Positions 1 to 8,278 of a DNA stretch of 64,000 nt are shown one piece after another (positions within the stretch are counted from its first letter, which is position 1; each line of letters opens with the position of its first letter). This stretch comes from Streptomyces changanensis. GTDB lineage: Bacteria; Actinomycetota; Actinomycetes; Streptomycetales; Streptomycetaceae. The DNA lies in NCBI RefSeq assembly GCF_024600715.1, contig NZ_CP102332.1, positions 2,976,001 through 3,040,000 of the forward strand, given 5' to 3'. The notes below the pieces were generated by a model that was given only the letters and a program-made list of their open reading frames with translations, was not told the DNA's origin and did not search any database. The position numbers and the translations under genes are program-made.

Positions 1-116
1 CCACGCTCGGCTGTCGCTGACGCGCCGTCGACACCCGCACCGGGCCCGCGGCGGGGCCGGCCGCCGTCTCCCCGGCGACCGGCCCCGCTGTCACACCCCG
101 GCCGTACACTCGCCCG

Positions 117-587
117 ATGAATCCGACGAGCCCGACCGGCAACCCGACCAGCCCCACCGGCCAGACCGGCCCGACGCGAGCCTCAGGAACGTTCACGGTC
201 GCCGCGTTCGAGCCCACCTCCCTCGAACCGGACCCCGCCGTCGAGACGGCCCTCCCCGTCACCGTCGCCACCATGGAGAAGCGCTACGAGGGCGAGGTCA
301 ACGGCCGGTCCGCGACCCTCTTCACGTCCGCCTACGACACGGGCGCGGGCACCGGCACCTACGTGGCGATGGAGTCCTTCGAGGGCACGCTCGCCGGTCG
401 CGCCGGCACCTTCAACTTCGTGCACGCCGCCTCCACGACGGCCGGTTCGGGCCGGCTCGGCGAGTACTTCACCGTCGTCCCCGGCAGCGGCACCGGCGAG
501 CTCGCCGGGATCACCGGCGGCGGCGGCCTGGCCGTCGACGAGGACGGCACGCACCGCGTCTGGTTCGACTACGCGCTGGGCGACTGA
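117..587 (+). CDS. DUF3224 domain protein
   Basis: A 156-residue protein. From residue 22 on it matches the DUF3224 family (RASGTFTVAAFEP, then Y-EGEVNGRS, and G-Y-AMESFEGTLAGRAGTF), a small beta-barrel of the allene-oxide-cyclase-like type. Its biochemical role is unknown. The first 21 residues are an added Asn/Pro/Thr/Ser/Gly tail in which the heptad NPTSPTG occurs twice in tandem. There is no signal peptide and no strong ribosome binding site before the ATG, so the true start could differ. The last 19 bases overlap the 3' end of the convergent gene on the other strand. The family call is firm; function is not known. Confidence 0.85.
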   Translation: MNPTSPTGNPTSPTGQTGPTRASGTFTVAAFEPTSLEPDPAVETALPVTVATMEKRYEGEVNGRSATLFTSAYDTGAGTGTYVAMESFEGTLAGRAGTFNFVHAASTTAGSGRLGEYFTVVPGSGTGELAGITGGGGLAVDEDGTHRVWFDYALGD

Positions 588-1585
588 CCCCCGGGGCCCC
601 GGCCCCGCATCCGCCGCAGGCTCAGCAGCAGCGCCGCGCCGAGCACGACGGCGCCCAGCGCGAGCCCCGACCCGCCGCCCTCGTCGCCGCCCGACGGCGA
701 GGAGGCGGACCCGGAGGGCCGCGGCGTCGGGCCCTGCGCGGGCGCCGCGCCCGTCCCCTCCACCGGCACCCGCGCGACACGACTGCCCTCGCCCTCCGTG
801 CCGAACATCAGCGCCGTCCCGTCCGGCGTGTACGTCACCGACTCCGACTGGCCCTGGATGGGCGCCCGCACCCGCTCGTCCGGGCCGAGCCGCCCGTCGC
901 GCCACGCGTAGCCGCGGGCGCTGAAGTAGCTGCGCAGCACCAGCCGGGTCCCGTCCGGGGAGAACGCCCCGTCGGTCACCCACGGCACCTCGCCGATCCG
1001 CCGGAAGACGTTGGTGCCCTTCGCCGACAGCTCCCGCGGCCCCTCGTACAGGCCGCCGCCGTCCTCGTGCTTCGACGCGATGTACACGCGGCCCGTCTTC
1101 GGATGGACCATCAGGGCCTCCGCGTCGCGCGGCCCGTCCTCGTACGTCACCGTGTACTGCGTCGCCGTGACCGTCGCGTCGCCGAGCCGCTCCGGCTCGC
1201 GGAAGCGGTAGATCCACACGTGGCTCCACGAGCCGCCCAGGTTGTCGCCGATGTCCCCGACGTACACGTACCCGTCGGGGCCGACGGAGACGGCCTCCAT
1301 GTCGCGGGGCTTGCCCACGCCGCGCAGCGTGATCGTCGCGACGGTCCGTCCGGTGCGCCCGTCGACGGCGAAGAGCCGCGGCTCGTCCTGGTCGTTGTGG
1401 GTCCAGTAGACGCCCGGGTGGGCGCGGCTGGCGGCGAGCCCGCTGGACTCGGTGATCCGCGGGTCCGCGAGCGTGAACCCGTCGCCGCCGTCGTCCGCGA
1501 GGGCGGGCCCGGCGGCGAGCAGCGGCGCGGTGAGGGCGAGGGCGGCGCCGCCCAGGGTCGTGCACAGCGCGCGGAGAAGAGCCAT
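569..1585 (-). CDS. Secreted, membrane-anchored beta-propeller-like protein
   Basis: A 338-residue protein starting at MALLRALCTT. An upstream in-frame start would add 11 residues, but this one gives a clean signal peptide ending at AGPALA-DD. The body has repeated WD40/TolB-like strands (GVYWTHNDQDEPRLFAVD, DGYVYVGDIGDN, SPDGTRLVLRSY), as in esterase-like phytase or SdiA-regulated-type propellers. A Gly/Ser/Pro linker follows, then a transmembrane helix (LALGAVVLGAALLLSL) and an Arg-rich tail, which would leave the propeller outside and tethered to the membrane. Substrate unknown. Transcribed divergently from the SGNH hydrolase with only 47 bases between starts. Confidence 0.8.
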   Translation of the reverse strand: MALLRALCTTLGGAALALTAPLLAAGPALADDGGDGFTLADPRITESSGLAASRAHPGVYWTHNDQDEPRLFAVDGRTGRTVATITLRGVGKPRDMEAVSVGPDGYVYVGDIGDNLGGSWSHVWIYRFREPERLGDATVTATQYTVTYEDGPRDAEALMVHPKTGRVYIASKHEDGGGLYEGPRELSAKGTNVFRRIGEVPWVTDGAFSPDGTRLVLRSYFSARGYAWRDGRLGPDERVRAPIQGQSESVTYTPDGTALMFGTEGEGSRVARVPVEGTGAAPAQGPTPRPSGSASSPSGGDEGGGSGLALGAVVLGAALLLSLRRMRGRGPGGQSPSA

Positions 1586-1632
1586 GGCCCCAGTGTCCAC
1601 GGTCACGTGGCGTTCCACCCGCGCGACCGGCC

Positions 1633-2340
1633 ATGATGGCGGCCATGTGTCCCAGGTTCCTGTTCGTCGGCGACTCGATGACCATCGGCAGCGCGGGCGA
1701 GCACACCTGGCGCTACCGCATGTGGCAGCACCTGGACGCGGCGCTCGGCCCCGGCCGGTACGGCATCGTCGGCCCCCGCACGACCCTGTACGACCCGGAG
1801 GCCGGCGCGCCGGTCTCCACCGCGTACGCCGACCCCGCGTTCCCCGAGCCGGCCCGCGCGCACCTGGCCGGATGGGGCGAGGGCTGGCTGCACATGGCGC
1901 CGCTCATCGGCGACGCCGTGGCGGACGGCGGGGCGGACGTGCTGCTGGTCTCGCTCGGCCTGATCGACCTGGGCTTCTACACCAACAGCGACCAGACGGT
2001 GGAGAACGTCCGGGCGTTCGTCGCGGCGGCGCGCGCGGCGAACCCGCGGGTGCGGGCGGTGCTGCTGCCGGTCATCCCGAACGTCCGCGCCGAGGAGGAG
2101 CCGCCGTTCGCGGCGGAGTGCGCCCGCTTCAACGAACTGCTCGCGAAGACGGTCGCCGACCTGGACCACGGCATGTCCCCGCTGCTGCTGGCGTCCCCGC
2201 CGGCCGGGTACGACCTGCGCGCCGACACGTACGACGGCACCCACCCGGGCCCGTCGGGCGAGCACAAACTGGCCGCGGCCTACGCGACCGCCCTGCACCA
2301 GGCATGGGGCCTGGGCGCCCCGTACCGCCCGGCCCCCTGA
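1633..2340 (+). CDS. SGNH/GDSL-family hydrolase
   Basis: A 235-residue protein with SGNH esterase blocks in order: block I FLFVGDSMTIG (nucleophile Ser near residue 15), an Asn-containing middle block (YTNSDQTVENV), and block V DGTHPGPSGEHKLA with the Asp-x-x-His pair of the catalytic dyad. It probably hydrolyses an ester, as lipase, acyl esterase or carbohydrate esterase; the substrate cannot be read from sequence. There is no signal peptide, so it is likely cytoplasmic. Met5 is an alternative start. It shares a 47-base divergent promoter region with the propeller protein. Confidence 0.85.
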   Translation: MMAAMCPRFLFVGDSMTIGSAGEHTWRYRMWQHLDAALGPGRYGIVGPRTTLYDPEAGAPVSTAYADPAFPEPARAHLAGWGEGWLHMAPLIGDAVADGGADVLLVSLGLIDLGFYTNSDQTVENVRAFVAAARAANPRVRAVLLPVIPNVRAEEEPPFAAECARFNELLAKTVADLDHGMSPLLLASPPAGYDLRADTYDGTHPGPSGEHKLAAAYATALHQAWGLGAPYRPAP

Positions 2341-2394
2341 GCGGGACCGGCCACGCGTGACGGGTCGCGGGCGTGACCCGGGACCGCGCCCGGG

Positions 2395-3030
2395 TCACGG
2401 CGACCCGATCGGGGCCCACGCCGACGCGTCCGCCGGGCTGCCGGGTGCCGTTTCCGGTGCCGACCGGCGGGACAGCCACTGCGCGCGGGTCAGGGCGTAC
2501 TCGACCTCGCCCTCCTCGGCGCCCTCGATCGGGTCGGGCCACTTCTCGAAGTGCGTGGTCACGTACGTCAGCCCGGCCTTCTCCATCACGCGCCGCGAGC
2601 CGCTGTTGACGGCCATCGTGTACGCCACGACCCGTTCGACGCCCAGCTCGGCGAAGCCCTTGTCGACCAGCGCCCGCGCCCCCTCGGTCGCGAGTCCGCG
2701 CCCCCACGCGACCCGGCGCAGCCGGTAGCCGAGCTCGACCTCGGCCGCGCTGTCCTCCTTCAGCGGCCGGAACTCGAACCACCCGAGCCACTCCCCCGTC
2801 GCCGCCTCCTCGACCGCCCAGTAGCCGCGCGTCCCCGTGCACGGGTACCGGCGCAGCATCCCCGGCAGGTGTTCGTCGCGCGCCACCTCCAGGGGCGTCG
2901 GCCGCCCCCCGCTCAGGTACCGCATGACCTCGGGGTCACCGTCGAGCGCGACCAGCAGCCCTTCCTCACCGGGCGCGAAGGGGCGCAGGACCAGACGGTC
3001 CGTCGTCAGGAAGACTTCCGTGGATCCCAT
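2395..3030 (-). CDS. GNAT-family N-acetyltransferase
   Basis: A 211-residue protein from ATG (MGSTEVFLTTDRLVLRPF). It carries the RimJ/RimL-type N-terminus (TDRLVLRPFAPGEEG), the acetyl-CoA loop in WGRGLATEGARALVDKGF, and the late block VERVVAYTMAVNSGSRRVMEKAGL. It should acetylate an amine, either a protein N-terminus or a small molecule. A GTG 12 codons upstream is possible but would add a poorly conserved tail. It faces the phosphotransferase remnant on the other strand, and its promoter would lie between 3031 and 3113. Confidence 0.85.
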   Translation of the reverse strand: MGSTEVFLTTDRLVLRPFAPGEEGLLVALDGDPEVMRYLSGGRPTPLEVARDEHLPGMLRRYPCTGTRGYWAVEEAATGEWLGWFEFRPLKEDSAAEVELGYRLRRVAWGRGLATEGARALVDKGFAELGVERVVAYTMAVNSGSRRVMEKAGLTYVTTHFEKWPDPIEGAEEGEVEYALTRAQWLSRRSAPETAPGSPADASAWAPIGSP

Positions 3031-3113
3031 GGGCGGATTGTCGCCGCCGGACGGCCGCCTGCCCACCGAATATCCGTTGGGGGGACGGATCCCGGCCGTC
3101 TACCGTCGCGGTC

Positions 3114-3227
3114 ATGCTGCCCGCCGTGGGGACCGACGAGCAGTGGGGCGCCGTCGTCCCCGGCGAGGCGGTGATGCGACCCGGGGTGGAGGACGTGCGC
3201 GCGCCTCGGCTTGGCGGGCGCGCCTGA
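3114..3227 (+). pseudogene. Remnant of an APH-type phosphotransferase gene (N-terminal end)
   Basis: An ATG opens a 37-codon frame (MLPAVGTDEQWGAVVPGEAV, then MRPGVEDVRA) that resembles, from memory, the first 30 residues of aminoglycoside phosphotransferase (APH) family proteins in Streptomyces, normally about 300 residues. After VEDVRA the family reads A-R-L-G-L; here that text reappears only in the next frame (RLGLAGAP from about 3203), and the similarity then stops. This looks like a frameshift plus deletion of the remainder, leaving an inactive stub between the acetyltransferase and the oxidoreductase. The resemblance is remembered, not searched. Confidence 0.45.
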
Positions 3228-3309
3228 CCACCCGGCGAGCCGGCGCCCCGCGTCGCGCGCCGAGGGGCGGGCGGCCTCCCGTCCGGGCCGGGCGGCCGCC
3301 CCCTCCCGC

Positions 3310-4569
3310 TCACCTCCCCCGCGGCTCCGGCGCGACCGCGTAGTCGCCGATGTCCGTCGTGTCCGGCTCGATCCGCGCCAGCGCCTTCGCGATCGGCCCG
3401 TCGAGCCGCGCCGCCTTGTCCGCGTCGCGCTCGGCGCGGCGGGCGGCGAACTCCGGCATGACCTCCCCGGCGAAGGTGCGCAGCGACTCGCACACGTGCT
3501 CGTGCCGGGTCCGGCCCAGCTGCGCCGCGAAGATCACCTGGTCGACTCCGGCCGCCTCGTACCGGCGCACCAGGTCGGCCAGTTGCTCAGGCGTGCCGAT
3601 GCCCTGGCGCAGGGAGGCGATCTGCGCGAGCCGCGCCTCGTCCTCCGGGGTGCGGGGCTCGCCGAGCGCCGCGACCGGGTCGCGCGTCAGGCCGTGCTCC
3701 GCCCGCGTCTCCTGGAACTGCTGCCACAGGTCGCTGCTGCCGGGCCGGTGGCGGCCGAGCCCGTAGTAGTACTTGAGGCCGAACGACCAGAAGTGCGCGC
3801 CGTCCAGGCCACGGTCGAGGGCCGTCTCCTCGTCGGGGTGGCACATGAGGGGCAGGACGACCGCGAAGTTCGGGTTGACGGCCCGCCCGGCGGGGACGCA
3901 GTCGTCGGAGGCGATCACCCGGTAGTACAGGTCGACCCACTCCTTCGCCTCCTCCGGCGTGACGAAGGAGAGGGAGAGCGCGCCGAGGCCCGCCCGTGCG
4001 GCGGACTCGATGGTCTGCCGCGCCATGCACGCCACCCACAGCGGCGGGTGGGGCCGCTGCTTGGGCTTGGGCAGGACGTTGCGCGGCGGGACGTCGATCC
4101 AGCGGCCCTTGTGCCCGGTGAACGGCTCGTCGGCGAGCATCCGCGTGACGACGCCGAGCGCCTCCTGCCACTGCTCCCGCTTGGTCTCCCGGGAGACGCC
4201 GAACCCGTCCAGCTCCATCTGCGAACTGCCTTGTCCAGTACCGAAGTCGACGCGTCCGCGCGATATCAGGTCCAGGGTGGCGATCCGCTCGGCGACGCGG
4301 GCGGGATGGTTCACGCCGGGGGCGAGCGTGACGATGCCGTGGGCCAGCCGGATCCGATCGGTGCGGGCGGCCGCGGCGGCGAGGAACACCTCGGGGGCGG
4401 AGGAGTGGGAGTACTCCTCCAGGAAGTGGTGCTCCGTCTCCCACACGTAGTCGTAGCCGAGCCGGTCGGCCAGTTCTATCTGGTTGAGGGCTTCGTGCAG
4501 CAAACGTTCCTCACTGCCCGACTCCCACGGGCGGGGCAACTGGTGCTGGTACAGCAGTCCGAACCTCAT
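3310..4569 (-). CDS. Luciferase-like (LLM class) flavin-dependent oxidoreductase
   Basis: A 419-residue protein starting at MRFGLLYQHQLPRPW, preceded by a good ribosome binding site (GAGGAG). It has luciferase-like monooxygenase signatures: ETEHHFLEEYS near the N-terminus, RIRLAHGIVTLAPGVNHPARVAERIATLD, and GRVDFGTGQGSS. It should bind reduced flavin (FMNH2 or F420) and oxidise an unknown small molecule in the cytoplasm. An upstream GTG would add 40 unrelated residues and was rejected. The gene is divergent from a WYL-regulator remnant, which may once have controlled it. Confidence 0.88.
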   Translation of the reverse strand: MRFGLLYQHQLPRPWESGSEERLLHEALNQIELADRLGYDYVWETEHHFLEEYSHSSAPEVFLAAAAARTDRIRLAHGIVTLAPGVNHPARVAERIATLDLISRGRVDFGTGQGSSQMELDGFGVSRETKREQWQEALGVVTRMLADEPFTGHKGRWIDVPPRNVLPKPKQRPHPPLWVACMARQTIESAARAGLGALSLSFVTPEEAKEWVDLYYRVIASDDCVPAGRAVNPNFAVVLPLMCHPDEETALDRGLDGAHFWSFGLKYYYGLGRHRPGSSDLWQQFQETRAEHGLTRDPVAALGEPRTPEDEARLAQIASLRQGIGTPEQLADLVRRYEAAGVDQVIFAAQLGRTRHEHVCESLRTFAGEVMPEFAARRAERDADKAARLDGPIAKALARIEPDTTDIGDYAVAPEPRGR

Positions 4570-4630
4570 GGCGGTGTGCTCCTCGGTAAGGCGGTCGGGT
4601 GCGGCATCGACCCGGCGCTCACGAGCTGCC

Positions 4631-4666
4631 CGTACGCGGTACGTGGCATACCCAACCAATGTGGTT
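4631..4666. promoter_or_regulatory. Two short inverted repeats upstream of the LLM oxidoreductase
   Basis: CGTAC-GCG-GTACG (4631-4643) and AACCA-ATG-TGGTT (4654-4666) lie 60-100 bases upstream of the oxidoreductase start, in the gap facing the WYL remnant. Either could be an operator. The arms are only 5 bases each, so chance is a real alternative. Confidence 0.25.
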
Positions 4667-4750
4667 TTGGCCGGTACCTCACCCCTCACCGACCACTACG
4701 GCACCACCCGCCCCACCCGTCGACACCCGTCCGGCACGCCGAACACCACC

Positions 4751-5128
4751 GGCCGCGACCGGCTGACGCCGCGCACGCCCAACGGCCCGCGATTCACACC
4801 GCGCGAGCTGCCCGACGAGGACCTGGCCCGGTACACCTCCCGCGCCGTCTCCAGCGCCCCCTACCGCCACCGGGCGCGCTTCACCCTGCGGGCGCCGGCG
4901 GAGGCGGTGGCGGAGCACCTGTCACCGACGAGCGGTACCGTCACCGCGCTCGGCCCCGACACGTGCGAGCCGACCTGCGGGTCGGACTCCCTCGACGAAC
5001 CGACCCTGTGGGTGGACCTGCTGGTCGTCCCCTTCGAGGCCCACGAGCCGCCGGAGCTCCTCACACACCTGCGCACCCTCGCGGACCGCCTGGCCGCCGC
5101 CCTGCCCCCGAACCCCCCGCGCCCCTGA
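4751..5128 (+). pseudogene. C-terminal fragment of a WYL-domain transcriptional regulator
   Basis: An open frame with no usable start reads RLTPRTPNGPRFTPRELPDE, then YTSRAVSSAPYRHRARFTL, GSDSLD and EPPELLTHLRTLADRLAAAL, ending at TGA. This is the tail of YafY-type WYL regulators as I recall them (FTPRELPDED, the SSAPYR block, the C-terminal GSDSLD and EPPEL motifs). The winged-helix DNA-binding domain and the WYL core are absent upstream, where the sequence is ordinary intergenic DNA. The gene seems to have lost its 5' two thirds. It lies divergent from the LLM oxidoreductase. Confidence 0.6.
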
Positions 5129-5594
5129 CGAGCCGCCCACGGCCTGCGGGCCCGGGCGCCGAGCCGACCCGGCCATCGGCATGTCGTTCGACGGGCGGAC
5201 ACCGGGGGGAACTGGTGGCCGATCGGATCACGCGAACGACCCGCCGCCCCCACACGGAACGAGGATCGAGCGCGGGCCGGATTCGCACCCCTCGGTGACG
5301 ACCCCCGACCGGTACCCCACGGCACGGCGGCGGCCCGCCGACCGCCACACCTCGCCCCGCCGGGCCCGGCCGGGCCCGGGGCGGCGGACTTGCCCCGGCG
5401 TCGCGACCGGCCGGCGCGCTTCACCGAACGGCACCCGCGCGGAAGAGCGGGGAGGACCGTTTCCCCGCGCGCGATCCGGCCGGCGCGCCGGCTGGCCTGA
5501 TCGCACTCGAACGAACATCCAGTAATTGACGGCCCGTCAGATCTACCGGAAGCCTTGCCGGGGAGGAACCGACAGCAAAGGAGCGGGACGAAGC
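5129..5594. other. Intergenic region, no gene seen
   Basis: About 466 bases between the WYL remnant and the crystallin-like gene. Frames here are short, change phase and show no recognisable protein. The last 80 bases are less GC-rich (around 5500-5580) and probably hold the promoter of the next gene, with AAAGGAG at 5578-5583 as its ribosome binding site. Confidence 0.5.
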
Positions 5595-6875
5595 GTGGCA
5601 GACGAGAGCGGAAAGACCCCCGACAAGCCCTACGTGATCCGTGGCCGAGGCAAGGACAAGGCCCCGGCGGGCACCTTCGCGCTGTTCGCGGACGTCAACT
5701 ACAACGTGGGCGGACCACGGGACAAGATCCTCGTCATCCCGACCAAGGGCACGGCGAACAACTTCAGCGAGTACGAATTCGACCAGAGCGACGACGGCGT
5801 GAGCTCCGTCGTCAACAACACCGCCGACGACAACATCCTCTTCACGCGCACCAACCAGGGCGGCAGCCGGCTGCCCGTCAAGGCCGGCACGTCGATCGAC
5901 GACATGACGAAGATCCCCCTGCCGGGCAGCCCGACCAGCACGTGGAACGACCAGGCCCAGTCCGCCCTCGCCTTCGCCCGACCCGTGCCGCTCCCGGTCT
6001 TCACCGCCCCCGCGGCCGGGGCGCAGACCGAGGACCGCCGTCAGCCCGTCCGGGGCACCGCCGCCCCCGACGTGCAGCAGGTGCTGCTCTACGAGGGGAC
6101 CAAGCAGCTGGCCGGCCTCCCGGTCAAGGACGGCGCGTGGGAGTACACCCCGGACGCCGACTGGCCGCTCGGGCAGCACGACCTCGCCGCCGTGGCCGTG
6201 CGCGACGACGTGACCTCCGGCAAGGCGTACCAGCGCTTCTACGTCACGCTGCCGAGCCCCGTCGTGGACATCAGGTCGCCCTTGAACGGCGCGGAGGTCG
6301 ACACCGGGAGCTCGATCGACGGTGTCGCCTTCAACGCCGATTCCGTCCACCTCATCGAGGGGGGCACCAAACTCGGCAGCGCCACGGTGAGCGGTCAGAA
6401 CTGGTCCTTCACCCCGGACGGCGGATGGAGTACGGGCGGTCACGCCGTGACGGCGACGGCCGTGCGCGGCAGCCAGGAGTCGGAGCCGGACACGGTCACC
6501 TTCACCGCCGCGAAGAAGAACCTCACCGTCGACTCCACCTTCAACTCCAGCTGGCAGGACTGGGAGACCCAGAAGTACATCCACTCCTACGACATCACCC
6601 TGTACGCCGGTGAATCCGACGTGACCCACTGGAACGTCGGGTTCGGACAGCTCCCGGTCGGGTCGGTGCTCCACAAGGAGTTCACCAGCACGTTCTGGGG
6701 GATGATCATCGAGGACGGCTCCCACGGGGACGTCCTCCTCGGCTCGCCTCCCGCGGGCGTCCACGTCGTCCCGAAGGGCGGCAAGCTGACCATCCGCGTC
6801 CTGGTGCTCCTCCCGACGCAGGACGAGGCCCACAAGCACCTCTACGCCCTCTTCGCCAAGTCCCTGTCCCGCTGA
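5595..6875 (+). CDS. Betagamma-crystallin-like protein with Ig-like repeats
   Basis: A 426-residue protein from GTG (VADESGKTPDKPY), 11 bases after AAAGGAG. Residues about 27-127 look like two betagamma-crystallin Greek keys: FALFADVNYN followed by DDGVSS (66-71), which fits the calcium-binding motif D/N-D/N-x-x-S/T-S, and a second key ending NDQAQS (118-123), which keeps most of it. Residues about 130-302 hold two Ig-like repeats, each closing on W-YTPD or WSFTPDGGWSTGGH. The last 120 residues (THWNVGFGQLPVGSVL, PKGGKLTIRVLVLL) recall a cellulose-binding-type beta-sandwich, though weakly. No signal peptide or membrane segment is visible, so the protein is either cytoplasmic or leaves by an unusual route. 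Function unknown. A strong terminator follows. Confidence 0.8.
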   Translation: MADESGKTPDKPYVIRGRGKDKAPAGTFALFADVNYNVGGPRDKILVIPTKGTANNFSEYEFDQSDDGVSSVVNNTADDNILFTRTNQGGSRLPVKAGTSIDDMTKIPLPGSPTSTWNDQAQSALAFARPVPLPVFTAPAAGAQTEDRRQPVRGTAAPDVQQVLLYEGTKQLAGLPVKDGAWEYTPDADWPLGQHDLAAVAVRDDVTSGKAYQRFYVTLPSPVVDIRSPLNGAEVDTGSSIDGVAFNADSVHLIEGGTKLGSATVSGQNWSFTPDGGWSTGGHAVTATAVRGSQESEPDTVTFTAAKKNLTVDSTFNSSWQDWETQKYIHSYDITLYAGESDVTHWNVGFGQLPVGSVLHKEFTSTFWGMIIEDGSHGDVLLGSPPAGVHVVPKGGKLTIRVLVLLPTQDEAHKHLYALFAKSLSR

Positions 6876-6892
6876 CGGCGACCACCGCGGTG

Positions 6893-6930
6893 GCCCGGCG
6901 ACGCCCTCGTGGGCGCTGCCGGGCCTTTTC
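6893..6930 (+). terminator. Rho-independent terminator after the crystallin-like gene
   Basis: GCCCGGC (6893-6899) pairs with GCCGGGC (6918-6924), with an inner GCCC/GGGC stem, and is followed by CTTTT. It lies 18 bases after the stop codon and is one of the few hairpins in the window with a T-run. Confidence 0.8.
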
Positions 6931-6957
6931 GCATGCCCACGGGTACGGCCCGCGTCC

Positions 6958-7368
6958 TCACAGGACCTCCAGCAGCAGGTGGTGCAGCAGCTCCGGGTCG
7001 ACGAAGGGCATGTCCCGGGTGGGGCGTGAGCGCCAGTCCAGCGGCCACGTCAGCCCGTCCAGCGCCGGCACCCCGACGTACGCCGCGCACCCCGCCCCGC
7101 GCGACAGCGCCCGCGCCCGGCCCCCCGGCCAGCCGTAGGCGGCGGCCGTCTGCGGCGGCACCAGGAAGTACATGTTCCGCTGGCCCGCCAACTGCCGCAC
7201 GATCGGCCCCGCCTGGAAGTCCGTGTACGTCATGAGCCGGTACGTCACCTCCTCCGCGAGCATCCCGGCGATCCGTACGGCGTCGAAGTGAACGCCCGCG
7301 TGGCGCAGGGCATGACCGGAGGCGGGCACCCAAGAGGGAGCCGTGTCAAGCGGCTTGGGGAGATTCAT
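6958..7368 (-). CDS. Conserved hypothetical protein beside an XRE regulator
   Basis: A 136-residue protein from MNLPKPLDTAPSWVPASGHA. It contains HFDAVRIAGMLAEEVTYRLM, a central block (AGPIVRQLAGQRNMYFLVPP) and ends VDPELLHHLLLEVL. It has no clear catalytic motif that I recognise, though similar proteins occur beside XRE/DUF397 pairs in Streptomyces. The Arg-, Trp- and Leu-rich make-up suggests a soluble cytoplasmic protein. It is divergent from the XRE regulator with 82 bases between starts, which suggests shared control. The upstream in-frame extension is shadow sequence of that regulator and was left out. Confidence 0.7.
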   Translation of the reverse strand: MNLPKPLDTAPSWVPASGHALRHAGVHFDAVRIAGMLAEEVTYRLMTYTDFQAGPIVRQLAGQRNMYFLVPPQTAAAYGWPGGRARALSRGAGCAAYVGVPALDGLTWPLDWRSRPTRDMPFVDPELLHHLLLEVL

Positions 7369-7450
7369 GAGACCAGCTTCACGACTCGGCTCTACTGTGA
7401 CCAGCGCCACAAGGCGTCTGTGCTGAGCTGTGCAAATGGGAGCGGCGACT

Positions 7451-8278
7451 GTGAACCCTGTGAACATCGGGACCAACGGCACCCCCGGTGCCGCGAAGGC
7501 GTTCGGACGGCTGCTGCGCTTCCACCGGCAGCGCGCGAAGGTCTCCCTGGAGCTGCTGGGCGAGCACACCGCGTACTCCAAGTCCCAGGTGGCCATGATC
7601 GAGCGCGGCGAGCGCAAGCCGAGCGCCCGGTTCGTGGAGGTCGCGGACGAGGTCCTGGGTGCACAGGGTGCACTGCTGGAGGTCGCCAAGGAGGTCACGG
7701 CGAGTGGAGTGGCGGCGTGGCTGGAGGACTATCTTGTCGCGGAGGCCCAGGCCGTCTCCGTCCACAAGTACGAGAATCACGTGATCCCGGGACTCCTTCA
7801 GACGGAGGCATACGCCCGAGCCGTCTTCCAGTGCGCCAACCCGCCGTTGGATGACGAGGTCATCGAAGCGTCCATCACAGCGCGGCTCGCCCGGCAGGGC
7901 CTGTTCCGGCGCAAGCCGCTTCCACTGATCAGCTTCGTTCTCGAGAAGGCTGTGCTGACCCGCCCCATCGGTGGCAGGGCAGCTCTCAAGGAGAATCTGC
8001 TCAGCATTCTGGAGGTGGGGCGGCTCCGCCACGTATCGATCCAGGTGATGCCGGAGGACCGAGAGACACACGCCGGACTCGATGGCCCCTTCATCCTGCT
8101 CGAAACCGCCAAGCACCGCAGCCAACTCGTCTACGTGGAGGGGCAGGGTGGCCGCTACTTTCTCAGCGAACAGCCGGACGTAGCAGACGTGTTCGCCCGC
8201 TATGGCATCCTGCGAGCACAGGCGTTAAGCCCTGAAGACTCTGCGGAACTCATCGAACAGGTGGCACGAGAGCTATGA
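7451..8278 (+). CDS. XRE-family regulator with DUF5753 sensor domain
   Basis: A 275-residue protein. The GTG start is preceded by GGGAG at an 8-base spacing; ATG at 7436 is a poorer choice because it contains that site. Residues about 15-75 are a helix-turn-helix of the lambda-repressor type (FGRLLRFHRQRAKVSLELLG, then SKSQVAMIERGERKPS). The rest is DUF5753 (YENHVIPGLLQTEAYARAVF, DGPFILLE, YVEGQGGRYFLSE). Such regulators act on the small DUF397 protein encoded next, here overlapping by 4 bases (ATGA). Codon 259 is the rare leucine codon TTA (8225-8227), so full translation should depend on the bldA tRNA. Codon use near the 3' end is less GC-biased than in the neighbours. Confidence 0.9.
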   Translation: MNPVNIGTNGTPGAAKAFGRLLRFHRQRAKVSLELLGEHTAYSKSQVAMIERGERKPSARFVEVADEVLGAQGALLEVAKEVTASGVAAWLEDYLVAEAQAVSVHKYENHVIPGLLQTEAYARAVFQCANPPLDDEVIEASITARLARQGLFRRKPLPLISFVLEKAVLTRPIGGRAALKENLLSILEVGRLRHVSIQVMPEDRETHAGLDGPFILLETAKHRSQLVYVEGQGGRYFLSEQPDVADVFARYGILRAQALSPEDSAELIEQVAREL

